Notes under the pieces: generated by a model | What the model was told of the DNA's origin: nothing | The model's database searches: none | What the model saw: only the letters and a program-made list of their open reading frames with translations | Source: Papaver somniferum | Lineage: Eukaryota; Streptophyta; Magnoliopsida; Ranunculales; Papaveraceae | Direction of reading: 5' to 3' | DNA length: 64,000 bases | Assembly (NCBI RefSeq): GCF_003573695.1 | Contig: NC_039365.1 | Coordinates: 133,573,466 to 133,637,465 of the forward strand | Translations under genes and position numbers: made by a program | In this document: positions 23,444-34,239 of the stretch, in pieces | Position numbering within the stretch: the stretch's first letter is position 1 | Layout: the number at the start of each line of letters is the position of its first letter

Positions 23444-24081
23444 ATGGCGGCTCCTGGTGATGACCACGTCTCTGACTCTTATGGGAAATGCTCCATAAAT
23501 ACTAAACCGAAGAGGAAAGATTTAGCAGATGTTCATGAGAAGGTTGATCAACCTTTAGACAGGGTGAGAGAACTTGTACGCGGTATGCCTCTTAACCATC
23601 TAGGAGTAGTTCGTTCCGAAATCTGTGAGTTCTTGAACTTTGTGAATGTGGAAGCAAAAATAAGATGTGATGAAATATCTCAGAGGAAAAGAGCTGAAAA
23701 TGAGAATCTCGCAATTTATCGGCAGAAACGACGTCGAGTTCAGCAAACAATGTTAGCATCAGAAGATGAATTTCGATCCCATGCTGATAGTGTAGCTCCT
23801 GATTCAGATACAGAAGAGGTTGAGTCTGCCTGGAAACCTCTTGAGCGCGGGATCAAACCACATGAATCCGGTATGAGAGCTGAACGGTTAGCCAAGGATG
23901 ATATCCAAGTCGAGTATGAAGAATTTTAGTAATTATATGTGATGGATGATGATCCTGAAAACCAATTGGAAGAAGTTCCCAGCAAATATTTTGACAATGA
24001 CTTGAGGAAGAACTTGAAGAAGATTCCATGGAGGATGATGATCGTGAAGACGATGATGGATCCGATGAATATGATAACTAG
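23444..24081 (+). pseudogene. antisense gene of element B, part 1 (charged nuclear-type protein), frameshifted
   Basis: The ATG follows the acceptor at 23425. The first 161 codons are open to 23929. The product is hydrophilic, with a basic stretch RQKRRRVQQ at about residue 94 that could be a nuclear localisation signal, and a Ser/Asp/Glu patch after it (DSDTEEVES). After the stop TAG, sequence to 24081 still looks coding in shifted frames: an acidic run EEDSMEDDDREDDDGSDEY ends in TAG at 24079-24081. That indicates a nonsense change plus a frameshift in an originally longer acidic C-terminus. I do not recognise a domain. Its place between pol and the 3' LTR, in antisense, matches the extra ORFs of Tat-lineage gypsy elements. 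Confidence 0.55.
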
Positions 24082-25479
24082 TCTTGCTTGCAATCCTCCT
24101 GAGTAGTTGACCATTTTATTTCTTGTAGAAGTAGATGTCTTGATCATTTGAGCAATTTTGTAGATATTGAATTAGGATTTTCGAATGACAATCCTTTCAT
24201 TATACATCTTGCTCTTTTCTTTTATGCTTCCGTTTTGAATGAAGTGGACGAACGTCCATATTCATAAAAGATTCAAAATAACTCCTTCTAGTATCCGTCT
24301 GTTCGTATGTTGAAAATGCTAGACCGGGTAGACATTTTTTGAGTTGAAGAAACGTGTGATATGCACGAACGGTCGTCTCGAATTAGTATGCCGACTCTTG
24401 ACCTTGTCCAATCATGGTCACAGGCTATTAGTCCTCAGTATGATTACTTTTCTTCGCGCTGTGACCTTTTCTTTTACGTGTAATTAGGATCACAAAACAA
24501 ATATCTTTTACCTTTTTTCAGAGTTTTGTTCCATCGAGGGTCTTTCGACTTGCTCCTGCTCGGCGAGCAAACCATGAATCCAGCACCATGGATGAAGACG
24601 AATCGATGTAAGTATCTCCTTCGTGCAAGTGATCATGGCATTTCCTTGAATGAAATAATAATAATTGTTGTTTATGTATCCAGAAGGAGATTGTCGTGGA
24701 TAAAAAAAATACTGGTGAAGCACATTCCTCCTTGGGAAATAAGGAGACGGAGAATCTTTAAAACCCGGAATCGAATGGAAGTAATAATGCTACTAACGGT
24801 AGTTTCAACCACATCAATCCTTCGAACGGTTTAGAGACCCTTCAAGTAAGTGATCCTCCTGTAATTTCTTCATAGAAGTATGAAATTGCTGATTTGTGGA
24901 TGAATGAATGAAATTTTTTAGTGAAATACGTCGTCAGAAAAATTCAGAACCTAGTCTTTTAGCAAAAACGTTGTAGAATCTTCTTCCGATGTCGGATTTT
25001 CGCGGTCTACCCATGTTTTCTCATGCCCAAGAAATTTCCGAGCTTTAGTGAAGAAGCTTTTTGAGTTTTGAACATGTTTAGGGGCCGAAATGGGGGAAAC
25101 AGTAAACTTCCAGGAGACCTCCAGAAAATTTTTAGTTGGCATGTAGTCCAATGTTTCGGCCACATATCTTTGCTCGTTTATCCAATTGTTATGAAATTTT
25201 GATACGTTGTAGATAACATCCATAAGAAGATAATGATATATGACTCAATCTTATATTCCTTACCAATTACTCCCAGTTCGTCTACTTATAAATGGAAATG
25301 TAAAATCTCCCCAGACGCGCTTGTTGTAAACATGCATGTTTTTATGACTTTCACATTATTTGATCATGTCTTGAATGCATAGTAAAGAACTTAGATAGTG
25401 TTAGTTCAATTACATCCTGCATTTTATGATTGCCTTTGGTTTCCATGCTTGAATCGTTCTAATCCTATATAATCTTCGT
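24082..25479 (+). other. spacer between the two coding parts of the antisense gene
   Basis: Contains a possible small exon at about 24520-24609 ending ACGAATCGAT|GTAAGT, with a plausible acceptor TATCCAG| at 24681 and the following reading to about 24850. Otherwise AT-rich. It may be introns and leader of a second transcript, since an exon-like acceptor ATTAG| at 25486 precedes the next coding block. Confidence 0.35.
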
Positions 25480-25486
25480 ATTAGGT

Positions 25487-26272
25487 ACCAAATGCCGAAG
25501 TTGAGAATAATGGAACCAACAATGATGACTTGAACAATACGGTAAATCAAAATGGTGATTTTATCATATCCGCATCGTAGGGTCACGAGAATGTTACTAC
25601 TAAAGGTGTTGAAGAGAATGATGCTCAAGTCGTCATTACTTCAGAGACGGAAGGAACAAAACCAGGAATAGAAGAAACTATGGTGGAAAAAACTGCTCCT
25701 GCTCCACCGATGGAAAAGATTACTACAGAAATAAGAGAAGATGTTCCAATGACTGAGACTCACATAGTGGTGCATAAATATTCTACTGCGGGGTTTGCCT
25801 TCGTTCCTCCATTTAGTGAGTTACTCCCGTATCATGAATTAGTCGATGGATTTAGCGTTCCTATTTCTTATGTCGGCATGTATGAAAAAATATGGAGGAG
25901 ATACAGTCATATCGTCGTCACCATAGACCCAAAACAAAGTTATTTCTCGACCAAGCAAGTAGGAGCTATCTTGCGGGTTATATACGATATACGAACAGAG
26001 ATAGATGTACTGTTACTCCAGATGTACTCTTTGATTGGGAGTATAATTTGGACCACTCTGAGCAACTGGATTTTGATGTGGGATGACTTCGTGAGAGAAT
26101 TGAAGCCATTAAAGAAGCAGTCGAGAAGAATGTACCTCTGACAAGTGATGTTGTGATGAAGAAGGAGGCTAAGATCGTTCAGTTGATCGAAGAACTGGAG
26201 TTGGAGAAAGCCGCCTTGCGAGACCTGAAGATTGCAGAGGAGCAAACATCTTTCTTTGCTGATTTTCTTTAG
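25487..26272 (+). pseudogene. antisense gene of element B, part 2 (mobile-domain-like, coiled-coil C-terminus)
   Basis: An exon-like block after the acceptor at 25486. Coding looks continuous from a Thr/Glu-rich start (about 25640) through FAFVPPFSELLPYHELVDGF. A frameshift in the A-run near 25887-25892 moves it into the frame of 25892-26086 (LFDWEYNLDHSEQLDFDVG). A TGA at 26084-26086 then interrupts it, and the same frame continues LRERIEAIKEAVEKN to a charged coiled coil ending TAG at 26270-26272. A Trp-Leu-Arg-x-Arg sequence followed by a coiled coil at this spot is what I recall from Tat-lineage antisense ORFs, some of which carry a plant mobile domain. The similarity is by memory, not by search. 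Inactive here: one frameshift and one nonsense codon. Confidence 0.5.
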
Positions 26273-26555
26273 TTTCCTTTCCCTAATCTCTTGAACCTTG
26301 AACTTCTGAGAGATGTGAGGTTTTATTTTGGTTTTGATTTTTTGATTGGTTTTGGATAAGCAGGTGGTCGAGGATTTTCTTTTAATTTGACAGAGATTTT
26401 CTTTAAATAAAAGAACTTTGATAGATTGTTGAATTCAAATACTGAATGCAAGTATTGCAAACATTTTGGAGGAATTGAAAATATAGGTGAAAGAAAATCT
26501 TAAGATGCATTAGGTGTCTCGAGCGTTCGTTCGTGCCTTGATGTACATGATACTC
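26273..26555. other. convergent gap between antisense gene and pol remnant of element B
   Basis: About 280 bases between the 3' ends of two converging genes. It is T-rich on the plus strand (TTTATTTTGGTTTTGATTTTTTGATTGG), with AATAAAAG at about 26407 as a possible polyadenylation signal for the plus-strand gene. No coding content. Confidence 0.4.
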
Positions 26556-26960
26556 TCAGGCGTCAAAAGCTTTGATCCAATTCTCCTATATCACTGGTGG
26601 ACTCGTCTTGCCCTTCATATCGGCCAACTTGTAGTATCCTCCAATCGTCGACTTAATAATCATAAAAGGCCCTTCCTAGTTAGAGTTTCTTGCAGAATTG
26701 AGATTGCGTCTAGTTGATTTAAGAACTAAATCCCCTTCATAAAGTTCGTTAGGCTTGATCGTTCGTGCCCTGAATATTTTATGCTGGTTCGTAATTCCTC
26801 GTATAGTGGGATTCCATGTTTGTAGAGCTTTCCAATTTTGCGGCACATATGGACACTCGTGCAAGGGAGAATATCTAGGATATTGCTTGTTATGTTCGGT
26901 CATTATTTCAACAATGACTGTATCAGTGAGATGCTCGATTCGGAGAGGATCTACGTCCAA
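26556..26960 (-). pseudogene. integrase C-terminal tail of element B
   Basis: Continues the frame of the gag/protease block after a single TAG (26963-26961). The reading contains FRARTIKPNELYEGDLVLK, then after another TAG the run EGPFMIIKSTIGGYYKLAD and finally NWIKAFDA, ending TGA at 26558-26556. The GDLVLK and EGPF...YYKL blocks are the GPY/F module at the end of gypsy integrases. The zinc-binding and DDE parts of integrase are missing. Confidence 0.75.
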
Positions 26961-27998
26961 CTACTCGGTGAAATATTGCTGATATGAGATTATCCATTCA
27001 TAGCACTTTGTAATGGCTAAGTTGTTGGTGGATTGAAGCCCCCGGACCAGAGCAACATGTTTGAAAATTGATAGTTTGGACGCATGCAGAGCAATAAGAC
27101 TTGCCTGAGTGCGGAACCTTTTGATGAAAGCATGTGCATTTTCTTCAGGTTTTTGCGTTAACTCCATAAAGGCTTTGACTTCCTCCAGATACTCGAATGA
27201 TGGAGTATCCTTTATTTCTTCCGAATCAGAGCTTTCTTCAACAGAGAAATGTGCAATTGAAGGTGTTGGAGTTACCTTTTCAGCATGAATCCACGTACGT
27301 CCGAGAATCATATCATATCCTGGGTCTTCCCTAATTATGTGAAATTTGGTTTCCGCCCAAGTTGAACCAGTTTTCATTTTGAGAATGATGTAACCATACG
27401 CATCCCTGGAGATTCCTTCGTGATATTTCACTGAAACAGGAGCATGAGTGGCTTCTTGACGAGTTACGCCTACATCTCTAAGAGTCTTCAAAGGGATAAT
27501 ATTGACAGTTGTGCCAGCATCGACCAACTCTCTCCTGAATTTATTTCCTCTGAGATTGACCGTGGTAAGAAGTCCCCAGTCATACATCTCTTTGTCAGTG
27601 ACCGGAGGAGGGAGTGTTTCTGGAATGGAAAGACGTTTCCTGGACACTGTATGGTTCAAAGCCGCGAACATGTCCTTCCTTTGAGCCTTTGACAGATAAA
27701 GCAATCCGCAGATGTACTCGATCAATGACTGAACTGCTTCTTTGACTGGTTGTTCAGAGAGTGTGAAGGTTCTAATTGGGAGAGGATTATTGTGTACTCC
27801 TTCAGTCCTCAGTTCTCCTGAATCGGATTTCTCTTTGATTATGCATTTCAAAGTTCTGCAGTCACTTGTTGGATGACTGACATACCTATGAAAGCGGCAG
27901 TAGCGAGGATTCTCCATTTCCTCCTCTGTCGGCTCTCTCCTAACAAGAGGTAGTTTGATCACACCGTCTTGAATCCAGACTTCCAATAGTTCGATCAC
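26961..27998 (-). pseudogene. gag knuckle, protease and second gag-like segment of element B
   Basis: A 345-codon open frame. About residue 33-46 is a CHHC knuckle, CRFHRYVSHPTSDC (C-x2-H-x4-H-x4-C), the Tat/Retand variant. Around residues 155-175 is a retropepsin motif with VDAGTTVNIIP, where the usual Ser/Thr after the catalytic Asp is Ala. DPGYDMILGRTWI follows as the second half of the protease. From about residue 265 the sequence is not reverse transcriptase but a gag-like stretch (ELTQKPEENAHAFIKRFR) resembling MSQKNNEHLNDYIKRFR in the gag at about 28.4 kb. The frame ends with one TAG, after which the integrase tail follows in frame. So pol has been replaced by a gag-like fragment. Confidence 0.75.
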
Positions 27999-28309
27999 CT
28001 ATGCTGATGATGCTGAGTAGGTGTTTGTGCGTTTCGAGCTTGGTTGTCCTTCCTTGATGTTTTTGTAGGATGGGACGTTAGAGGAGTGTTCTTATGCTGA
28101 TGCGCTTCGGCTTTCCTCTTACCTCCTTCAACAACATTCATGGAAGGTTGGAGATTGTACTGCTTGTTGATCAGACGCCTGGCACTGCCTTGAGTTTCTC
28201 TTGGTTCCTCTACTTTTGTATCTCTTGTTCTTTCCAGTAAGGCCGGAGCAGTAGTTGTTGATCGCTTGGCTGCTTAATGAAGTTCTGAGAAAGTCTGGAA
28301 CTAGAGATT

Positions 28310-29260
28310 TTACAGTAAGGCTCTGCAGACCGGTATCATTCCATTGATGCACAAGTCCACCAGTTGTTGTTCAGTGACATTCGCTTCATGACAATCCAGG
28401 GCTTGGACTCTGAACCTTTTTATGTAGTCGTTCAGATGTTCATTGTTCTTCTGAGACATTCTTCCTAAGTGTTAACCATTTAGGAAGTACTTCTGGTAAT
28501 CTTCCCTGAGAACAAAAAAGTACTTCCAGTAAAAAGCATTAACCATTTCTCCCCAACTTTTGATGCTCCCTGGTGCGATGTTGTTGTACCATGTATATGC
28601 TCGACCAGTCAGAGATTTTGAGAACTCCTTCAAACGTACGACATGGTTGTGCTCATGTTCTCCTAATTCTTCCAGGAATCGGGAGACATGTTCTCGGGCA
28701 TTCCCCGTTCCATTGTAAAGTGTGAACGTCGAAGAAGTATAACCTTTCGGGAGAGGGATCCTCTGTATAGCAGCAAGGTATGGAGGTTGATGACGGTGGA
28801 CAAATGATGTATTGTATTTTCCTCGAGTAATGAAACCTGCAGACTCTTTCTCTGGTGGTTTATCTGCAGCTTTGCGGACTTCATCATCATCCAACACATC
28901 GGAATCAGTGGCCGGAGATGTTTCTTTGGGTTTCCTTTTCTCCTGAGCTTTCTACGACATCTTGCCTGTGAGAGTTTTGAGATAAGTGCATAACTACTTT
29001 TGAGTGGTGGCCATATCAGTCTGATTTTTGGCGAGAGTCTCTTACACTTTCATGAGATCTCCTATGGTAGGAGAATTTTCTCTGATTTCCTCAGGAGACC
29101 GACCGAAGAGAGGATTGCTTCCGATGTTGGTTTGAGGAGGAGTGGTACCACCAACACCGTTGTTGGAAGCGGGAGTAGTTTCTGGAGTACCACCACTATT
29201 GCTAGTGCTAGCATTGTTAGGGTTAGGATTTGTAACTGAACCCGATCTAAGATCAACCAT
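28310..29260 (-). pseudogene. gag of element B with several nonsense codons
   Basis: One frame from ATG 29260, 35 bases inside the PBS, down to about 28310. The N-terminus is Asn/Thr/Gly-rich. The core from 28897 contains LYNGTGNAREHVSRFLEEL, GRAYTWYNNIAPGSI and, after the stop, MSQKNNEHLNDYIKRFR, a typical retrotransposon gag. In-frame stops occur at 29042, at about 28978 and 28951, and at 28472 (TAA). A frameshift separates it from the 27998 frame. Capsid gene, inactive in this copy. Confidence 0.8.
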
Positions 29261-29293
29261 TTTGTGAAAGTTTGATATTGCACCCGAGAGATT

Positions 29294-29316
29294 AATCTCC
29301 CACTATGGTCGCCAAT
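29294..29316 (-). other. primer-binding-site region of element B
   Basis: The minus strand reads GATTGGCGACCATAGTGGGA right after the LTR end CATCTACA. The TGGCGAC...GTGGGAG pattern resembles the TGGCGAC...GGGGA sites used by Tat/Ogre-like elements (Arg tRNA type), but the tRNA match is inferred. Confidence 0.65.
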
Positions 29317-29317
29317 C

Positions 29318-29406
29318 TGTAGATGAGGAAAAACGGTTCGCTGGTTTTTTAGGGAATGGAGAGACGACCGTGTGATGGAGGCTCCTCAACCAAGCGAACT
29401 GCCTGA
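29318..29406 (-). repeat. 5' LTR of element B, first fragment
   Basis: TGTAGATGAGGAAAAACGG... matches 19025-19112 almost base for base. The last five bases CCTGA are the target duplication of element C, and the LTR resumes at 38513 with the same CCTGA. Confidence 0.9.
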
Positions 29407-32087
29407 TGATGAGTGCCAAATAATGTATATATTTATCCCTTTTTGTTGGCATTTAACTCATCTTTTGTGCAGTAATTCTACATTTTATCCCATATTCTGT
29501 ATTTTCATTGTTTTCAAGAATAAATATTTTTCTTACTTAATTTTGCATTTTTAGGTAATAAATAAAGTTTGGATGAATAGCAGAGCGGAAAAGAGCAGAA
29601 AAGTAGTGAAAAGCCGGGAGGAATTACATAAGGAAGCCGCAAAGAATGGTGCGCACAAGACCAAAAAGCTAGGAATGGGCTCAAGAAGGAAGAATTGTTC
29701 TTAAAGAAGATATGGGCTTGGCATACCCAAGGCCCAAAACCCTTACCCAAACCCATTTTCTATATCCATACCCGCCTCCATTCTCAGCCGTTAGATCGGA
29801 TCCATCTCATCATCCAATGGTCGCTTCTTGATCGTTCATCAAAATCTGAAGTCCCTGCAAAACACCATAGTACCTAAATTCCAAGCCTTCAGATTAGATC
29901 ACATTTAGATCCTATGGTCGCTTCTTTGCCTGCTCATCAAATCTCGATACTTCCGCTTAACACTACAGCACCTAACCTCGATCTTCGCCGTTAACTTTGT
30001 TGTATTTCACAATCCAACGGTCGAAGTGATTCATCTCTCATACCACCGTTAGATCTACCAACCATCTTCACATCCAACGCGTCTCCTCGCTAGACATCAA
30101 AGTTTGATGAACCCGCTCAACACCTTAGCCATCGAACCCATCGACCTCAAGCCAAACACCCTCTTCTTCCCAAATCATTTTCTTTCCCCAAAACTTCTTC
30201 TCCACCACCATACCGCCTGCAACTCCACTGCCACCACCATCTCTTCCATCACCACCTCGAGCTTCACCATCTCCATTCTCTCGACCAAATCAGAGCCTTC
30301 ACCATCATCCAGCTCCCTAGTATTTCCCTTTCTTGTTCTTAGCATCAACCCTAGGTGCTACAGATAAGAAAGAGAAAAGCTAGGGCATCAGTAGACGCAA
30401 TTGGGAGCAGTTCGAGCTGAGGAGGAGCAGAGGGAACATCAACAGGGCATGGGTCGAGCAGAATTCACACATGGGTGAGAGAATTTGATTTTCCCCAAAT
30501 CAATTTAGGGTTTTCAAATTTTAGGGTTTCTCAAAATTAGGGATTTTGTTGTAAACTATAAATATGGGTGTGGGATTAGTGTTAAAGGTGTGCTTGGGTT
30601 AGCCGAGATACCCCCTAATATGGGATACCTTAGTTTTAATTTCTGTTTTTAATTTCAAAATCAATTTAGGGTTTCTGTTTCAATTTCAATTCCTGCTTCA
30701 ATTTCAGTTTATTGCATGTTAGTTTCTTTCCCTGTTTTAATTTCCTGTTGATGTTCATGTTTGTTATGTTCCTGTTGATGTTCATGTTTGTTATGTTCCT
30801 GTTGATGTTCATGTTTGTTATGTTCCTGTTGATGTGCATGTTTTAATTTCCTGTTTTAATTTCCTGTTAATGTACCTGTTATGTGATACATGTTTAGTGG
30901 AATGCTAGGTTAGAGCTTTGAAGCATTGATTTGATTGAGCAATGGGAGAAATTAGTGCTCATAGCAAGCTAATTCTCTTTCCATTCCATTTGTATGCTTA
31001 GGATGCATTGTTTTGATAGAGCAATGGGAGAAATTAGTGCTCATAGCAAGCTAATTCTCTTTCCATTCCATTTGTATGCCTAGAGCCACTGCCTTGGCCT
31101 TGCATTGTCATCACTGTTAGCTTCACCATCTCCCCTGCCCTTGGCTTAGGCCTTGGTTCACTTCCATTGTTGTTGTTTAGTTCTTTGTTGTTTAGTCATT
31201 GTCTTGTTTTATTTACTGCATTGCCTTTGCTTTATTGCCTTGTTTTCCCACTGTTTTCTTCCTTGCCTTGTTCTGCTGCCTTGTCTCCCCCTGCTGCTGT
31301 GCACTTGCCCTTTGCACTGCTGCATTGCTTTCCTTCCCCTTCTTCTCCTCCATTTCAACTTCTGCTGCTGCTGCTTTCTTTTCTTTCCTACTGCAGCTGT
31401 CTGCTTCCACTGCCCTGCAGTACTGCTGCTGCTGCTGCAACCCTGCTGCTGCTGCTTTCTTTGCCTTATGCTGCTGCTGCTGCAACCCTGTTGCTGCTGC
31501 TGTTTTCTCCAGCTTTGCTACTGCAGCTGTCTGCTTTCCTTCCTCTTTGCACTGCTGCTGCTGCTTCCTCTTCAAAGCCTAGCTCAAGCTAAAGGCTCAA
31601 GGCCCAGATCATCATTAAGGTCTAAGGCCCAATTCACTGTTACATTGAGCCCAATTCACTGTGAAAGCCCAGCTCAACCCAAGGCTCAAATCAAAAGGCT
31701 CAAAGCCCAATTCAGTTCATTAAGGCTCAAAGCCCAATTCAGTCAACTGTGGGCTTAATCAAAAGCCTAATTCAGAGACCAAAGTCCAAGTTCACAGTTC
31801 ATCATTCAAAGGCCCAAAGCCTAGTGCACTTCAAGACCAACTGAGCCCAAGCTCAGTTCATTTCATTGTTAAAAACGAACCCATTAGACCCAATTTACTC
31901 AAAGGGTATTCAAAGCCCAACAATAGCCATTTAGAGCCCAAAATAGCTAGAAACTACAAAACACCCCCAGTCTCTGTGGATCGACCCGTACTTGCACGAG
32001 CTACAACCGACGACCGTGCACTTGCGGTATTACTGTAGGCCCGTTTTCATTTCACTTCAATTTTATACGCTTTCCCGGGTCCCACCA
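29407..32087 (+). repeat. 5' LTR of element C (2681 bp)
   Basis: TGATGAGTGCC...GGGTCCCACCA. It contains a 27-base tandem repeat (TTCCTGTTGATGTTCATGTT + TGTTATG) 3.5 times at 30742-30842. An 82-base direct duplication (units at 30937 and 31019, GAGCAATGGGAGAAATTAGT...) follows, then a CTG-rich block at about 31360-31570 and a run of 'AAGCCCAATTCA'-type repeats at 31600-31760. The long Cys/Leu ORFs at 31153-31758 are translations of the CTG block. Confidence 0.95.
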
Positions 32088-32093
32088 AGTTTT

Positions 32094-32111
32094 TGGCGCC
32101 GCTGCCGGGGA
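32094..32111 (+). other. primer-binding site of element C (Asp tRNA type)
   Basis: TGGCGCCGCTGCCGGGGA, six bases inside the 5' LTR end. This is the PBS commonly found in Athila-type gypsy elements. Confidence 0.9.
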
Positions 32112-32914
32112 TTGGTGCTTTGTTTTTCTTGTAGTTTTATTGGCTATTTTGCATTTCACTGCATAGCGTTTGCATCTGCATCTGCTTCACTTTATTTGCT
32201 GTTGGACCTGTTGTTCTGAACCTGTTTTTCTTCTGCTGGGACGCCACCAAGGAAAAGAACCAAAGCCCAACTGGGTTTTTGCAACAATATCAGAGCAGCT
32301 GGGCTGTGCTTAAAAGGTAACCCATTTAAGAGAACCCGAATTGTGGGCTTCCAATTTTTAATTGTGGTCTTGTAATATTAAAGCCAATTTTTGGGCTTCT
32401 CTTATTTTCTGTTGGGTTTGTAATAATTTATTTGTGGGCTTGTTTGTTTAATTTGTGGGCTTGTGTATTTAATTTTTGTGGTCTTGTTTAAATTGGACTT
32501 GTATCTTGTATTCTGGGTTTAAACCCAGCTGAGCTTGTGACCGATCACGCTAGGTTAACTCGTTAGTGGGCCGAGTACCCAAATTCTAGGCCGAGATTTT
32601 GGACTCAGTTTCACCAAACGTTTTCAAACCAGCTGAGCCAAAGCAAACACAAAACCAACAGTGGGCTTGCTCCCATTCAAAAACCAAATTTTATTTTCTA
32701 TTAAAAAAAAAAAAAAAAAAAATTACTTTTCTCCCATTCAAAAACCAAATTTTACTTGCTCCCATTTTACAACCAAATTTTTTCTCTTATCCCATTAAAA
32801 CCAAACTTGCTCCCAAATTTTAAAAAAAAAAACCAAAATTTCCCATTCAAAAAACCAAATTTTCCCAAAAATCCAAACCCATTAAAACCAAATAGTGGGC
32901 TTTGTGTTTTCAAT
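32112..32914 (+). other. non-coding leader of element C
   Basis: Leader between PBS and gag. It is rich in 'GTGGGCTT' and 'CCAAATTTT' motifs and has poly-A runs at 32702-32720 and 32822-32831. No coding sequence recognised. Confidence 0.6.
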
Positions 32915-33968
32915 ATGGGCCAACCTCGTGCTCTCCATGAATACATGTATCCGACAATAAAAATTCCATATCATGTATTGTATTACCTCAAACCAATAAC
33001 CCTTTTAAAATAAATGCAAGCATGATACAAATACTTCCTATATTTCGAGGGTTCGATTCTGAGAACCCCTATACTCATGTAAGAGAGTTTGAAAAATTTG
33101 TCGGACTATGCAACCTGATCATATGTCCGAAGACTCTCTGAAATTGCGTTTGTTTACATTTTCTTTAAAGGAAAGGGCCAAAACATGGTTTTACGGTTTG
33201 AGACCACAATCAATCAACACTTGGGACCAACTCACAGATCTATTTTTCAAAAAATTCTTTCCACATCATAGGACCATCGCTATTCGTCAAAGTATCAATT
33301 GTTTTGTCCAATTGGATGAGGAAACTGTTTTTCACTATTTTGAACGTTTTAATGATTTGTTGAGCGAATGTCCGCACCATGGATTTGAGAAGTGGAGACT
33401 TGTCGTCATCCTCTATGAGGGACTAGACTTTAAATCTCGAACCATGGTTGAGTCTATGTGTAATGGTGAGTTTATTGATAAATCTGTGGATGATGCATGG
33501 AATTTTTTAGCCGAGATTGCAGAGAAAACCCATCAATGGGAATCCGTTAGGGAAACAGGAACAACACCACATGATATGAGTCACCCCCATGAATTAGAGT
33601 TTTATTCTTGTAATAGCTCCGACCTTAGGATTGAAAATTATCCTAGATTGCAAAATCCCTATCATGATGATGATGATGATTATGATGTTATGTTAGAAGA
33701 ACATGTCTATACTGAAAATGTTATGGAACCTTTGGGTTCAAATACATTAGGCTTCTCTGCCCCGACCTTAATGCATGATATTTCTTCTAGTATTCCATGT
33801 GATGTTTCCCCTGATGTGCCGATACACGAGAATCAATCTGTTGATGATGTTGAGGATTCTGATTGTGATCTTGCCAATTTGATTGATGATTGTGAGCATG
33901 ATGTGACATGTGTAGATGAGTTAGGAGATTTTGATTTGATTGATAATGATGCCTATTCTTCTACCTAA
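32915..33968 (+). pseudogene. Athila-type gag of element C, two frameshifts
   Basis: Starts at ATG 32915 with MGQPRALHEYM, the usual opening of Athila gag. A frame change near 33000-33030 leads into IFRGFDSENPYTHVREFEKF. A second change at about 33105 leads into the 286-codon frame 33108-33968 with LKLRLFTFSLKERAKTWFYG, then FFKKFFPHH, FERFNDLLSECPHHG and TMVESMCNG, the capsid core. The end is acidic (DDDDDYD and many Asp/Glu). No zinc knuckle and no protease follow. Because the LTRs are nearly identical but gag is broken in two places, the breaks probably existed before this copy was inserted. Confidence 0.85.
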
Positions 33969-34239
33969 GTCACAATCTGATGGCCTTCCACCCAACCTAG
34001 ATTTGGTTTGTACCCATATTGTCAAACCGATTTTTCTGAAAATTCCTAATCTAGGATTGGAACTGTATGCTTCCCAAGTCCTTTTGGACTATTTTGCTTC
34101 TAAGTATAATATCTTTGAGGAACCACAGTTGGAAATTGCATGTTTGCCCGTCCCTAGCACAGTTCATTTTGAGCTAGACCTTGTGCATGATGAATCCCCA
34201 AAACTGCGCATTTTGTTTTCAAAACTATATCTTCTGTAA
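33969..34239 (+). pseudogene. small ORF downstream of gag in element C
   Basis: The open frame 33940-34239 has PPNLDLVCTHIVKPIFLKIP, then LGLELYASQVLLDYFASKYN and ends after KLRILFSKLYLL. I recognise no domain. It overlaps the end of gag in another frame and may be a decayed gag/pol linker or a sequence specific to this family. Two phrases of 'GGTTTGGGGGTA' follow at about 34245 and 34636, resembling the PPT. Confidence 0.3.

Noticed and set aside
31153..31758. Long Cys/Leu-rich ORFs in all frames (also 37595-38183)
   Set aside because: They are translations of the CTG-rich block inside the LTRs of element C. They are low complexity, open in several frames at once and present identically in both LTRs.
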